Shown here: positions 1-8,089 of the stretch, in pieces
Numbering within the stretch: the stretch's first letter is position 1
Layout of the letters: each line of letters starts with the position of its first letter
Source of the DNA: Microbacterium cremeum
Lineage (GTDB): Bacteria > Actinomycetota > Actinomycetes > Actinomycetales > Microbacteriaceae
NCBI RefSeq assembly: GCF_015277855.1
Contig: NZ_CP063812.1
Span: forward strand, 496,001-560,000
DNA: 64,000 nucleotides
Direction of reading: 5' to 3'
Translations under genes and position numbers: made by a program
Notes under the pieces: generated by a model
Told to the model about the DNA's origin: nothing
Databases searched by the model: none
The model's input: the letters and a program-made list of their open reading frames with translations, nothing else

Positions 1-1
1 G

Positions 2-94
2 CTCGCAGGCTCGAGCCGGGGTGCGATGGCCGACCCCGTGCGCTGGCTCACCGAGGCCGGCGCCGCGCTCGCCCGGAGCCTCTCCGACGGCTGA
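2..94 (+). CDS. C-terminal end of an unidentified protein (partial)
   Basis: The reading frame beginning at base 2 is open to a TGA at 92-94 and encodes about 30 residues ending in ALARSLSDG. Nearly every third base is G or C, as expected for a real gene in this genome, and a hairpin follows 15 bases downstream. Start and domains lie outside the window, so I cannot name a function. Confidence 0.5.
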   Translation, partial: LAGSSRGAMADPVRWLTEAGAALARSLSDG

Positions 95-109
95 GCCGCC
101 GCGGTGTCT

Positions 110-127
110 GCCGGACCGCCGTCCGGC
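110..127 (+). terminator. Short GC hairpin after the first partial gene
   Basis: GCCGGAC and GTCCGGC form a 7-bp stem around a 4-base loop, 15 bases after the stop codon. There is no T tract, which is usual in high-GC actinobacteria. A terminator role is inferred from position only. Confidence 0.4.
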
Positions 128-169
128 ATGCCCGGGGTTCGGCATCTCGCGTTCGGCATCCGTCGTGGT

Positions 170-254
170 TGCGAAAACACCAGTCCGTCGTGCGACACGC
201 CGGGTGTGGCACGACTCTGTCGGCGTGTCGGCGTGACCGACTGGTGTTTTCGCA
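170..254. repeat. Long nested palindromic element A
   Basis: The outer arms TGCGAAAACACCAGTC (170-185) and their exact reverse complement (239-254) enclose 53 bases. Inside, 187-198 and 204-215 pair at 11 of 12 positions, and 193-201 can pair instead with 222-230, so two inner folds compete. The element has no coding potential. It lies between the partial gene and the 3' end of the dehydrogenase gene at 443. Similarly built elements with unrelated sequences occur elsewhere in the window. Confidence 0.7.
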
Positions 255-257
255 CGA

Positions 258-425
258 GGCGACCGCCGCCCCGCCGACCGCCGCCCCGCCGACCGCCCGA
301 CCACCGCCCCGCCGACCCGCCGACCGCCGCCCCGCCGACCGCCGCCCGCCGACCGCGCCCCGCCGACCGCGCCCCGCCGACCGCCCGACACGCCGGCCCG
401 CCGACCGCCCGACCCGCCGCGGCGC
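258..425. repeat. GC-rich degenerate tandem array
   Basis: About ten imperfect copies of a roughly 15-bp unit of the type CGACCGCCGCCCCGC, with some units expanded or shortened. It lies between palindromic element A and the stop codon of the aldehyde dehydrogenase gene. ORFs through it give only Pro/Arg/Ala repeats and are not credible proteins. Confidence 0.7.
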
Positions 426-442
426 CGGAGGGGTTTCCCGGC

Positions 443-1888
443 TCAGGGCACCTGCAGCACGCCGTTGCGGCGGTGCGGCAGCGTCGTGAGCGACTCGTCG
501 CGCAGCACGGGAGGCAGCAGGGCCGCCGGGGCGTCCTGGAAGACGATCGGGCGCAGGAAGCGCCGGATCGCGGTGGCGCCCACCGAGGTGTGCAGCGAGG
601 TGGTGGCGGGCCACGGTCCGCCGTGCTGCTGCGACCACGTCACGGCGACGCCCGTCGGCCACCCGGCGAAGAGCACACGGCCGGCCTTGCGCTCGAGCAC
701 CGAGAGCACCGCGGCGACGTCGTCGCCCGACTCGGAGTGCAGCGTGCCGGTGAGCGATCCCGGCACCGCGTGCAGCGCGGTGAGCAGCTCGGCCTCCGAC
801 GAGTAGCGCACCAGGAGGGTGACCGGCCCGAAGCACTCCTCGAGGAGCGTCTCGGGGCGCGCGGCGACGGCCGCGGCATCCGTCGCCAGCACCACCGGCT
901 GGGCGGCGCCCGACTCCGCCGGAAGACCCTGCGCGACGATCGACACCGACGGGTCGGCTTCGAGGTGCTCGATGCCTGCCGGGAACGCCGATGTGATGCG
1001 GTCGGTGAGCAGGGGTCCGCCCGCGGCGCCTGCCGCGAAGCCCGCCATGAGCTCTTCGAAGCCGGCGCCCTCCGGCACGAACACGACGCCGGGCTTCGTG
1101 CAGAACTGACCGACGCCGAGGGTGAACGATCCGACGAGCCCCTGCGCGAGCGCCTCGCCGCGCGCGGCGACGGCGGCCGGCGTGATCACGACCGGGTTGA
1201 CCGAGCCCAGCTCGCCGTAGAACGGGATGGGGTCGGGACGCCCGGCGGCGAGATCGAACAGGGCACGGCCGCCGCCGAGCGAGCCGGTGAAGCCGGCGGC
1301 CTGGATGACCGGATGCCGCACCAGGGCGTTGCCGGCCTCTCGCCCTTCGACGAGCGCGAGCGAGCCGGCGGGGGCGCCCGCGGCGACGAGGGCCTCGCCG
1401 ACGATCGCGGCGGTGCGCTCCGACAGGCGCGGATGCCCCGAGTGCGCCTTCACGATGACCGGGTTGCCGGCCGCGAGGGCCGACGCGGTGTCGCCGCCGG
1501 CGACCGAGAACGCGAACGGGAAGTTCGAGGCCGAGAACACCGCGACGGGTCCGACGCCGACGAGCATGCGTCGCAGGTCCGGCCGCGGCGGCACCGCCGA
1601 CGGATCGGCGTCGTCGACGGTGAGTTCGAGGTACGAGCCCTCCTCCACGACCGAGGCGAACAGCCGGAGCTGCCCGGTGGTGCGGCCCACCTCGCCGCGC
1701 AGGCGGGGCTCGCCGAGCCGCGTCTCCTCGTCGGCGATCGCGACGAGCTCGTCGATGTGCGCGTCGAGGGCGTCCGCGGCCGCGCGCAGCCACGCGGCGC
1801 GGGTCGCGGCATCCGTCGCCCGCCAGATCGGGGCCGCAGCAGCGGCGGCATTCGCGAGGGCGTCGAGCTCTTCAGGGGTGGTGGTCAT
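443..1888 (-). CDS. 2-oxoglutarate semialdehyde dehydrogenase-type aldehyde dehydrogenase
   Basis: A 481-residue aldehyde dehydrogenase. Visible landmarks are the N-terminal catalytic asparagine region SASNFPF (Asn122), the general-base glutamate in GELGSVNP (Glu226) and the nucleophile in GQFCTKPG (Cys263). The GELGSVNP and QFCTKPG wording is typical of the NADP-linked 2,5-dioxopentanoate (2-oxoglutarate semialdehyde) branch. That enzyme oxidises the KdgD product to 2-oxoglutarate in the cytoplasm. It is the last gene of the uronate operon, 65 bases after the enolase-superfamily gene, with its own ribosome site GAAAGGA. The ATG at 1888 was chosen for that site. The family is sure; the substrate is inferred from motif wording and from KdgD two genes upstream. 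Confidence 0.85.
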   Translation of the reverse strand: MTTTPEELDALANAAAAAAPIWRATDAATRAAWLRAAADALDAHIDELVAIADEETRLGEPRLRGEVGRTTGQLRLFASVVEEGSYLELTVDDADPSAVPPRPDLRRMLVGVGPVAVFSASNFPFAFSVAGGDTASALAAGNPVIVKAHSGHPRLSERTAAIVGEALVAAGAPAGSLALVEGREAGNALVRHPVIQAAGFTGSLGGGRALFDLAAGRPDPIPFYGELGSVNPVVITPAAVAARGEALAQGLVGSFTLGVGQFCTKPGVVFVPEGAGFEELMAGFAAGAAGGPLLTDRITSAFPAGIEHLEADPSVSIVAQGLPAESGAAQPVVLATDAAAVAARPETLLEECFGPVTLLVRYSSEAELLTALHAVPGSLTGTLHSESGDDVAAVLSVLERKAGRVLFAGWPTGVAVTWSQQHGGPWPATTSLHTSVGATAIRRFLRPIVFQDAPAALLPPVLRDESLTTLPHRRNGVLQVP

Positions 1889-1953
1889 GTCGGTGTCCTT
1901 TCGGAGCGTGCGGGCGAGTCGAGGGGGATGGCGTGGCTCGTTCCCGGGGCGAT

Positions 1954-3078
1954 TCAGGAGAAGCGGATGCCGAGCCCGGCGTGCTCGACCTCGGTCAGGG
2001 TTCCGTCGGCGATGCGCACGGGCGACGGGCCGTGGAGCGCGCCGAGCCGGCCGAAGCCCGCGTCTTCGACGTCCTCGGCCATCGGCTCGGGGACGCCGGG
2101 CACGGCGCGCAGGCAGAGGGCGAGCTGTCCCGACAGCTCGGGCAGCAGGTGCGGGTGCACGGCCGCGCCGTACTCGGCCGCGATCGCCGCGATGCCGAGG
2201 AACGGGGTGATGCCCCCGACCCGCACGATGTTCGGCTGCACGATCTGCGCCGCGCCCAGCCGCAGGAAGTCGTCGAACCGGTACACGGTGTGGAGGTTCT
2301 CGCCCACCGCGATCGGGATGCCGCTCGACGCCGCGAGGCGCTTCGACAGCTCGACGTGACCGTACAGGTCGTCGGCGCGCAGCGGCTCCTCGATCCACGC
2401 GGGCGAGACCTCGGCGAGCACCTCGAGCGCGCGCGTCGCGCGGTCGAGCTCCCACCGCTGGTTCGCGTCGATCATGAGCGCGCGGTCGGGGCCGAGCACC
2501 TCGCGCACGGCGCGCATCCGGTCGAGGTCTTCGGCGACGTCGGGCTTGCCGACCTTCACCTTGACCGCGTCGAACCCGGCGTCGACCCAGCGCCGCACCT
2601 GTGCGACCAGGTCGTCCTGCGTGTAGTGGAGGTTCACGCCCGAACCGTACGCCCGGACGCTCTCGCGCTGTCGTCCGAGGAAACCCGTGAGCGACGTGCC
2701 GTGGGCGCGGACGGCGGCATCCCACAGCGCGAGGTTGAGCCCCGCCATCGCGATCGTCGTGATGCCGCCGCCCCCGGCCTCGTGGAGGTGCTGCCACAGC
2801 GCCAGCCACTCGGAGCCCGGGTCGGCGGGGCGACCGATCGCGAACGCGGTGATGTCGTGCGTCAGCAGCGCGTGCACCGCCTCCGCCCCGATCTGCGGGG
2901 TCCACGAGAAGCCCCACCCCTCGGCGCCGTCCGAGCGCACGACGTGCGTCGCGATCACACCGACCGAGGTGACGTCGGCCGCCCACGGACGCGTGAGGGG
3001 CACGCGCAGCAGCCGCGCCTCGAACCTGGCGATCGTGGGGCCGGCGGCGAAGCCGGGCGTCGCGGCATCCGTCGTCAC
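1954..3078 (-). CDS. Mandelate racemase/muconate lactonizing family enzyme, likely hexaro-lactone cycloisomerase
   Basis: A 374-residue enolase-superfamily protein. The barrel shows the catalytic KxK pair (Lys173, Lys175 in AVKVKVGK), metal ligands Asp204 in MIDAN, Glu230/231 in WIEEPL and Glu260 in GEN, and HPH (308-310) near the end. Mg2+-dependent members abstract a proton next to a carboxylate. Between a uronate-dehydrogenase-like gene and KdgD, the best fit is a galactaro-/glucaro-lactone cycloisomerase that opens the aldaro-lactone to 3-deoxy-2-keto-hexarate; an acid-sugar dehydratase (galactarate or gluconate type) is the alternative. The GTG start overlaps the kdgD stop by 4 bases (GTGA), indicating translational coupling. 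Confidence 0.75.
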   Translation of the reverse strand: MTTDAATPGFAAGPTIARFEARLLRVPLTRPWAADVTSVGVIATHVVRSDGAEGWGFSWTPQIGAEAVHALLTHDITAFAIGRPADPGSEWLALWQHLHEAGGGGITTIAMAGLNLALWDAAVRAHGTSLTGFLGRQRESVRAYGSGVNLHYTQDDLVAQVRRWVDAGFDAVKVKVGKPDVAEDLDRMRAVREVLGPDRALMIDANQRWELDRATRALEVLAEVSPAWIEEPLRADDLYGHVELSKRLAASSGIPIAVGENLHTVYRFDDFLRLGAAQIVQPNIVRVGGITPFLGIAAIAAEYGAAVHPHLLPELSGQLALCLRAVPGVPEPMAEDVEDAGFGRLGALHGPSPVRIADGTLTEVEHAGLGIRFS

Positions 3079-3974
3079 AGCAGCGCCCGTCCCGCCTCGA
3101 GGATCCCGGCGAGCCGCTCCTCCTGCTCGGGCGTCGGGTCGACGAGCGGCGCGCGCACCGAGCCGACGGCGAGGCCGCCCAGGCGCAGGCCGGCCTTGAT
3201 GAGGGAGACGCCGAAGCCGGGGGTCTCGTCGCGCAGCCGCACCAGCGGCGAGTAGAAGCCGTCGAGCAGTTCGGCACGGCGCGCCTCGTCGCCCGAGACG
3301 TACGCGCGGTAGTACGCGTTCGCGACCTCGGGGATCATCGCGAACGCCGCCGACGAGTACAGCGGGATGCCGATGCCGCGGTACGCGCCCTGCGTGAGCT
3401 CGGCGGTGAGGAGACCGTTGAAGAACGCGAAGTCGTCGCGTCCCTCGGCGGCGACCGCCCGCACGATCTGCTGCGCGAGGCCGATGTCGCCGACGCCGTC
3501 CTTGAACCCGACGACCTTCGGGTTGCGTGCCAGCCGGCGCACCGAGTCGACCGAGTACTGCGCGTTCGCGCGGTGGTAGATGACGACGGGCAGGTCGGAT
3601 GCCGCGGCCACCGCCTCGACGTAGGCGACGAGTCCCGCCTGCGGCCCGCCGACGAGGTACGGCGGCAGCACGAGCAGCGCGTCGGCGCCGGCGTCCGCCG
3701 CCGCACGCGCGAGCTCGACCGCGTGCCCGAGCGGACCGCCGGTGCCGGCGACCACCGGCACGCGGCCCGCGACCGTCTCGGTCGCGACGCGCACGACCTG
3801 CGCGACCTCGGCGGTCGACAGGGCGTGGAACTCTCCGGTGCCGCACGCCGGGAACACGCCGCCAGGCGCGTGCTCGAGCGCCGTGCCGACGTGTGCGCGC
3901 AGGAGGTCGTCGTCGACCCGGTCGTCGGCGTCGAACGGGGTGACGGGGAAGAAGAGGATGCCGTCGAAGTTCAC
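3075..3974 (-). CDS. kdgD: 5-dehydro-4-deoxyglucarate dehydratase (KdgD type)
   Basis: A 299-residue class I aldolase-fold protein of the DHDPS/NAL superfamily. It has the carboxylate-binding GTGE motif (45-48), Tyr133 in VVIYHRAN and the Schiff-base Lys158 in VVGFKDG. Length and the opening FDGILFFPVTPF match 5-dehydro-4-deoxyglucarate dehydratases, which dehydrate and decarboxylate the substrate to 2-oxoglutarate semialdehyde. The semialdehyde dehydrogenase two genes downstream is the expected next step. I chose GTG at 3974 because AAAGGA lies just upstream and the family N-terminus begins there; a longer frame back to 4052 would run over the previous gene and a repeat. Confidence 0.85.
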   Translation of the reverse strand: MNFDGILFFPVTPFDADDRVDDDLLRAHVGTALEHAPGGVFPACGTGEFHALSTAEVAQVVRVATETVAGRVPVVAGTGGPLGHAVELARAAADAGADALLVLPPYLVGGPQAGLVAYVEAVAAASDLPVVIYHRANAQYSVDSVRRLARNPKVVGFKDGVGDIGLAQQIVRAVAAEGRDDFAFFNGLLTAELTQGAYRGIGIPLYSSAAFAMIPEVANAYYRAYVSGDEARRAELLDGFYSPLVRLRDETPGFGVSLIKAGLRLGGLAVGSVRAPLVDPTPEQEERLAGILEAGRALL

Positions 3975-3975
3975 G

Positions 3976-5007
3976 TCAGCGCGTCCTTTCGGGTCGGGGG
4001 AGGTCCGCACCCGGTCGTCGAGCGCTCTTCGATACGGCTCGTTCCTCGCCACTCAGGACCCGCGAGGAACGAGCGGGCCGAAACGCCTCGGACGCGGTGT
4101 CGGGTTCGGGCGCCTCGCCGAGCGCACCGCGCCACGAGTGCGCGGGGCGCCAGCCGAGCAGGCGCCCCGCCTTCGCGTTCGAGAACGCGGGGGCGGTGCC
4201 GGTGAGCCCGGCCGCCAGCTCGTCCGAGCCGGGCACGAACTGCGGCAGCAGGCGCGCGAGCGGCTCGCGCGCGAGCGCGTCGTCGGCGCCGACGAAGAAC
4301 ACCTCGGCGTTCGGGATGTCGCCGAGCGCGTCGAGCAGCGTGTCGATGAACGTCGCGACGTCGCGCGCGTCGACGTAGTTGAAAAGCGCCGGCGCCGAGA
4401 GGGCCGGGTCGTCGAGACGTTCGAGCACGGTGTGCCCCTGCTGCGTCGGCGCGCCCGCCCACTCCTCGGGCGCGATGACATAGCACGGGCGGAAGGCCGC
4501 GAACCGCGTCGCATCGCCGGTCTGGCGGGCGAGCATCGCGATGGTCTGCTCGCCGAGGTGCTTCGACAGCGCGTACGCGTTCCACGGGCGGGGCGGTGTG
4601 TCCTCGTCGAGGGGGAATCGGTCCGGGAGCCAGCCGGTCGGCGCGCCGTAGCCGAGCACGGTCGGGCTCGACGCCGTCACGAGCTTCGGGATGCCGGCTT
4701 CGATCCCCGCCGACAGGACGTTCAGCGCGAGCGTCGCGTTCGTGCGGAGGATCACGTCTTCGGGCGCGCTGAACGGCACGGCGATCGCCGCCAGGTGCAC
4801 GAGCGCGTCGGCCCGGGCGGCGGCGATCGCGCGGGACGCGGCATCCGGATCCGTCAGGTCCACCGCGACCTGCTCGACACCGGGTAGCGCGAGGGCGTCG
4901 GCCCGCGTGCGGTCGAGCGAGGTCAGCTCATGCCCGGCGGCTGCGAGACCCGCGACGAGGCTGCGGCCGAGCCGGCCCGCGCCGCCGGTGACGACGATGC
5001 GGCTCAT
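3976..5007 (-). CDS. NAD-dependent epimerase/dehydratase family protein, candidate uronate dehydrogenase
   Basis: A 343-residue extended SDR with a Rossmann motif TGGAGRLG (7-14), Ser113/114 and the catalytic pair Tyr145/Lys149 in NAYALSK. In an operon with lactone cycloisomerase, KdgD and semialdehyde dehydrogenase candidates, uronate dehydrogenase (uronate to aldaro-lactone plus NADH) is the natural assignment, but a sugar-nucleotide-type epimerase cannot be excluded. Known uronate dehydrogenases are near 270 residues, so this one is long. Residues about 308-330 are translated from an intergenic-type repeat (4019-4087), followed by a basic tail. The ATG overlaps the upstream stop by 4 bases (ATGA), and the next gene starts one base after its stop. 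Confidence 0.7.
   Translation of the reverse strand: MSRIVVTGGAGRLGRSLVAGLAAAGHELTSLDRTRADALALPGVEQVAVDLTDPDAASRAIAAARADALVHLAAIAVPFSAPEDVILRTNATLALNVLSAGIEAGIPKLVTASSPTVLGYGAPTGWLPDRFPLDEDTPPRPWNAYALSKHLGEQTIAMLARQTGDATRFAAFRPCYVIAPEEWAGAPTQQGHTVLERLDDPALSAPALFNYVDARDVATFIDTLLDALGDIPNAEVFFVGADDALAREPLARLLPQFVPGSDELAAGLTGTAPAFSNAKAGRLLGWRPAHSWRGALGEAPEPDTASEAFRPARSSRVLSGEERAVSKSARRPGADLPRPERTR
4019..4087. repeat. Intergenic-type repeat inside the 3' end of a gene
   Basis: Read on the minus strand, this stretch has the same order of blocks as the intergenic repeat at 52603-52662: GCGTTTCG, then CGCGGGTCCTGAGT, then GTATCGAAG(A/G)GCGCT. Here it is translated as part of the C-terminus of the epimerase-family protein rather than lying between genes. 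Confidence 0.75.
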
Positions 5008-6365
5008 GAGCGCTCGCCCCGGGCGCCGGCGACGAGAAGACGGATGCCGAGATCGGCGACCTGGACGGGGAGCCCGGTCTCGAGCGAGCGGTTGCCGGCG
5101 ATGCCGACGGCGATGGAGCGGACGCCGTCGCGCCAGTCCGCGGGACGCGCGAGCGGGTCGTCGCCGGGGCCTTCGAACACGTCGGCGAGCAGCAGCACGT
5201 CGCCGCCGCCGTGGCCGTCGCCGCTGCTCTCGATCGGCACCTCGTACGCGGCCTCCCAGTGCCGCTGCACGACGAGCCGCTCTCCCTCGGGCCGCAGCGA
5301 CGGCGCCGTGCCGGCGTGCACGGCCGACGGGTCGAGCACCGGGTGCAGCCCTTCGCCGGCGAGCACCGCACCCCGTTCGACGACATCGAGCTCGGCGCGG
5401 CCGAGCGTGCCGTTGACCGCCACGCGGTACCCCTCCCACGGCGCGTGCGCGTTGAGCGAGTAGCTGAGCGTCGCGCCCGAGGCGTAGTCGACGACGAGCG
5501 CGAGGTTGTCTTCGATCGTGATGCCCTCGCCGAACACGTCGCGGTCGCGCACGTAACCGTCGTGCTGCTCGGCGTCGAGGTACAGCGCCTTCAGCCGCTC
5601 GTCGTCCCGCAGATCGAGCTCGAACGGGTCGGCGTCCTCCCGAGGCCCCCCGTCGTGCGTGCCGCGTTCGGGTCGGTTCCGGATGCCGCGAGCCGCCGCA
5701 TTCTCGGCACCGTAGAAGCGCAGGCCGCCCGAGGCGAACACGCGGCGCGGTGCCGAGCGGATCCACCAGTTGACGAGATCGAAGTGGTGGCTCGCCTTGT
5801 GGACGAGGAGCCCGCCGGAGTGCTGCTTCTCACGGTGCCAGCGACGGAAGTAGTCCGCGCCGTGCTTGGTGTCGAGCACCCACGTGAAGTCGACCGAGGT
5901 CACGTCGCCGATCGTGCCGTCCTGGATGACCCGGCGCAGCGCCGAGTTGCGGGGCGAGTAGCGGTAGTTGAAGGTGATGACGACCTCGCGGCCGGTGCGT
6001 TCGATGGCGTCCTCGATGGCCGCGGCCGACGGTCCGTCGATCGTGAGCGGCTTCTCGACGACGACGTCGGCTCCGGCATCCGTCGCCCGCACGATGAGCG
6101 GCGCGTGCAGGTCGTCGCGCGCGCAGATGATCACGCGGTCGATGCGCTCGCCGCGGATCGTCGCCTCGAGATCGTCGGGGCCGTAGACGGCGGGCGCGGG
6201 GTGGCCGGCCGCCACGACGCGGTCGACGTAGTACTGCGCGCGCACCGGGTTCGGCTCGCAGATGGCGACGAGCACCGCGTCGCCGGCGTAGCGGCCCGTG
6301 ATCGCGTCGACGTACATCTGGGCGCGGTGACCCGCCCCGACGAGGGCGTACCGGCGGTGGGTCAT
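5004..6365 (-). CDS. Gfo/Idh/MocA family oxidoreductase
   Basis: A 453-residue NAD(P)-dependent sugar dehydrogenase. It has an N-terminal Rossmann fold (GAGHRAQM, 10-17), the EKP motif (104-106) and a substrate-pocket histidine cluster HKASHHFD (189-196). This longer subgroup occurs in polysaccharide loci and may oxidise a glycoside or uronate; the exact substrate is not evident. It is the first gene of the uronate operon and has a strong ribosome site GAAGGAG. A LacI-type operator lies 12 bases before the ATG, so the whole operon is probably repressed in the absence of substrate. The stop overlaps the next gene by 4 bases. Confidence 0.85.
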   Translation of the reverse strand: MTHRRYALVGAGHRAQMYVDAITGRYAGDAVLVAICEPNPVRAQYYVDRVVAAGHPAPAVYGPDDLEATIRGERIDRVIICARDDLHAPLIVRATDAGADVVVEKPLTIDGPSAAAIEDAIERTGREVVITFNYRYSPRNSALRRVIQDGTIGDVTSVDFTWVLDTKHGADYFRRWHREKQHSGGLLVHKASHHFDLVNWWIRSAPRRVFASGGLRFYGAENAAARGIRNRPERGTHDGGPREDADPFELDLRDDERLKALYLDAEQHDGYVRDRDVFGEGITIEDNLALVVDYASGATLSYSLNAHAPWEGYRVAVNGTLGRAELDVVERGAVLAGEGLHPVLDPSAVHAGTAPSLRPEGERLVVQRHWEAAYEVPIESSGDGHGGGDVLLLADVFEGPGDDPLARPADWRDGVRSIAVGIAGNRSLETGLPVQVADLGIRLLVAGARGERS

Positions 6366-6376
6366 CTCACTCCTTC

Positions 6377-6390
6377 AGGAAACGTTTTCT
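6377..6390 (-). promoter_or_regulatory. LacI-type operator of the uronate operon
   Basis: AGGAAACGTTTTCT is a near-perfect palindrome centred on AAACGTTT, 12 bases upstream of the Gfo/Idh start codon. It has the CG-centred form bound by LacI/GalR regulators. The nearby LacI gene at 6836 is a candidate binder. Confidence 0.65.
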
Positions 6391-6457
6391 CAGGCTACCA
6401 CGACCCCTCCGGTGCGGCGCGGACTGCCACGTGTGGACGCCATCCGGCCAATGACTC

Positions 6458-6486
6458 GACGGATGCCTCGGATCGCGGCATCCGTC
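6458..6486 (+). repeat. Inverted repeat before the NIPSNAP gene
   Basis: GACGGATGCC and GGCATCCGTC form a perfect 10-bp inverted repeat around 9 bases, ending 25 bases before the NIPSNAP start. Each arm contains the GGATGCC word that is frequent throughout the window. A regulatory role is possible but not shown. Confidence 0.4.
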
Positions 6487-6511
6487 GTCTCGCGCTCGGC
6501 AGACTCGGGGG

Positions 6512-6823
6512 ATGCCCCAGGTCACCGTCCACCTCCGCTACGAGATCGACCCCGACAAGCTCGAGGAGTTCACCCACTACGGGCGTGAGTGGATCCGCCT
6601 CGTCGACAAGCTCGGCGGCACGCACCACGGCTACTTCCTGCCGAGCGAGGGCGACAGCGACGAGGCGTTCGCGCTCTTCACCTTCCCGTCGCTCGCCGAG
6701 TACGAGGCCTACCGCACGGCGTCGTTCTCCGACCCGGAGTGCGTCGCGATGTTCGACTACGCCCGCGAGACCGGGTGCATCCGCCGCTACGAGCGGCGGT
6801 TCCTCGCGCCCGTCCTCAGCTGA
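6512..6823 (+). CDS. NIPSNAP family protein
   Basis: A 103-residue protein beginning MPQVTVHLRYEIDPDKL, with a ferredoxin-like alpha/beta pattern and a HHGYFLPSEGD turn typical of small bacterial NIPSNAP/dimeric alpha-beta barrel proteins. The molecular role of this family in bacteria is poorly defined. It is transcribed alone, divergent from the uronate operon and convergent with a LacI gene 12 bases away. There is no clear Shine-Dalgarno; CAGACT seven bases upstream could be a -10 box for a leaderless message. Confidence 0.8.
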   Translation: MPQVTVHLRYEIDPDKLEEFTHYGREWIRLVDKLGGTHHGYFLPSEGDSDEAFALFTFPSLAEYEAYRTASFSDPECVAMFDYARETGCIRRYERRFLAPVLS

Positions 6824-6835
6824 CGCGCCTCGCTC

Positions 6836-7846
6836 TCACGCCGCGGGGCCTGTCGAGCCTCGGACCGTCAGTTCGGGCAGGAGGGTGAGCGGATGCCCCG
6901 GCTCGGCGCCCTCGAGCAGCCCGCGCATGCGCGACCACGCCTGGGCTCCGAGCTCGGCGGCCGGGACGGCGGCCGTCGTCAGCGGCGGCGTCGTGTACTG
7001 CGCGAACGGGATGTCGTCGAACCCGGCGATCGAGAGGTCGTCCGGGATGCGGCATCCGCTCGCCTGCACGGCGCTCAGCAGGCCCATCGCGACGAGGTCG
7101 TTGAAGGCGAGCGCCGCCGTCGCGCCGGATGCGAGCACGGCCGGGGCCGCAGCCGCGCCGGCCTCGAAGTCGACGCCGCACGGGATCTCGGTCACGTCGG
7201 TCTCGGGGTGCCCGGCACGGAACTGCTCGATCGCCTCGAGGCGGGCCGCATTCGCCACGCTGCCCGGCGCGCCGGCGAGGAACACGACACGGCGGTGACC
7301 CAGGGCGTGCAGATGCTCGAGCTCGGCCGCGAGCGCGGTGCGGTAGTCGGCGCGCACCGACGGCACGTCGCCCGACGAGCGGTTGATGAGCACGACGGGT
7401 CGCAGCCCGCCGACGAGACGGTCGAGCTCGTCCTGCGGCAGGCGCGGCGCGCACAGGATGACGCCGTCGGTGCGACGGCGGGTCGCGGTCGCGAGGACGC
7501 GCTCCTCGTCGACGGACTCGGCGGAGTCCGCGACGAGCACGTGGTAGTCGTCGGCTGCGGCGGCGCGACTGAGGCCGCGCAGGATCGCCTGGAAGGTCGG
7601 ATTGCCGAGATCGGGCACGACGACCGCGACCGTCTGGGTGCGACCGAGCACGAGGCTGCGCGCGACGGGGCTGGCGGTGTAGTCGAGGGCGGCCGCGGCA
7701 TCCTGCACCTTCGCCGCCAGTGCCGGATCCACCGTGGGGTTGCCGTTCAGGGCGCGCGACACCGTCGAGAGCGAGACGCCGGCGCGTGCGGCGACGTCCG
7801 CGATCGTGACGCGCGCCGAACCGTCCAGGCGCGGCGGTCGAGGCAT
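6836..7846 (-). CDS. LacI family transcriptional regulator
   Basis: A 336-residue LacI/GalR repressor. The N-terminal helix-turn-helix reads VTIADVAARAGVSLSTVSRAL, with a hinge helix near residues 50-60. A periplasmic-binding-like sugar sensor follows, ending with DDLSIAGFDDIPFAQY. The ribosome site GAAGGAG precedes the ATG. A perfect 16-bp palindrome 34 bases upstream suggests autoregulation. The neighbouring uronate operon promoter has a related CG-centred operator, making that operon the likely target. Confidence 0.9.
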   Translation of the reverse strand: MPRPPRLDGSARVTIADVAARAGVSLSTVSRALNGNPTVDPALAAKVQDAAAALDYTASPVARSLVLGRTQTVAVVVPDLGNPTFQAILRGLSRAAAADDYHVLVADSAESVDEERVLATATRRRTDGVILCAPRLPQDELDRLVGGLRPVVLINRSSGDVPSVRADYRTALAAELEHLHALGHRRVVFLAGAPGSVANAARLEAIEQFRAGHPETDVTEIPCGVDFEAGAAAAPAVLASGATAALAFNDLVAMGLLSAVQASGCRIPDDLSIAGFDDIPFAQYTTPPLTTAAVPAAELGAQAWSRMRGLLEGAEPGHPLTLLPELTVRGSTGPAA

Positions 7847-7880
7847 CCGTGACTCCTTCCGGTCGCCTCAGCCTAACCGG

Positions 7881-7896
7881 GAGGAAGCGCTTCCTC
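7881..7896 (-). promoter_or_regulatory. Perfect palindromic LacI operator
   Basis: GAGGAAGCGCTTCCTC is a perfect 16-bp palindrome with the GC-centred AAGCGCTT core of LacI-family operators, upstream of the LacI gene at 6836-7846. Autorepression is the simplest reading. Confidence 0.7.
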
Positions 7897-7946
7897 GCCG
7901 TGCGGGGACAGCGGTGGACGCGGCCGCGCGCGCGGACGCGGTTTGC

Positions 7947-8036
7947 CGGATCCGGAAATCGGAGTTCGCGCCCGTTTCCGGAGCGCCGCGCCGCCGCAGA
8001 CCCGGAAAACGGCCGCGACTCCGGTTTCCGGATCCG
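7947..8036. repeat. Long nested palindromic element B
   Basis: The outer arms 7947-7970 and 8014-8036 pair over 23 positions with one G-U-type pair and one bulged base; they contain GGATCCGGAAA and its complement. An inner pair, CCGTTTCCGG (7972-7981) with CCGGAAAACGG (8002-8012), continues the hairpin. It sits between two LacI genes, downstream of the one at 8090. No coding potential. Confidence 0.7.
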
Positions 8037-8089
8037 AAATTCGCGCGGCCGACCCTGGCCGACCCCGGCCGACCCTGCCCGCGCTCGCG

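Noticed and set aside
258..489. Pro/Arg-rich ORF through the first tandem array
   Set aside because: It is only a translation of the repeat unit, without a ribosome site or typical protein composition.
48..1793. Long ORF opposite and overlapping the aldehyde dehydrogenase
   Set aside because: Arg/Ala-rich translation of the GC-rich opposite frame; the dehydrogenase frame shows clear family motifs.
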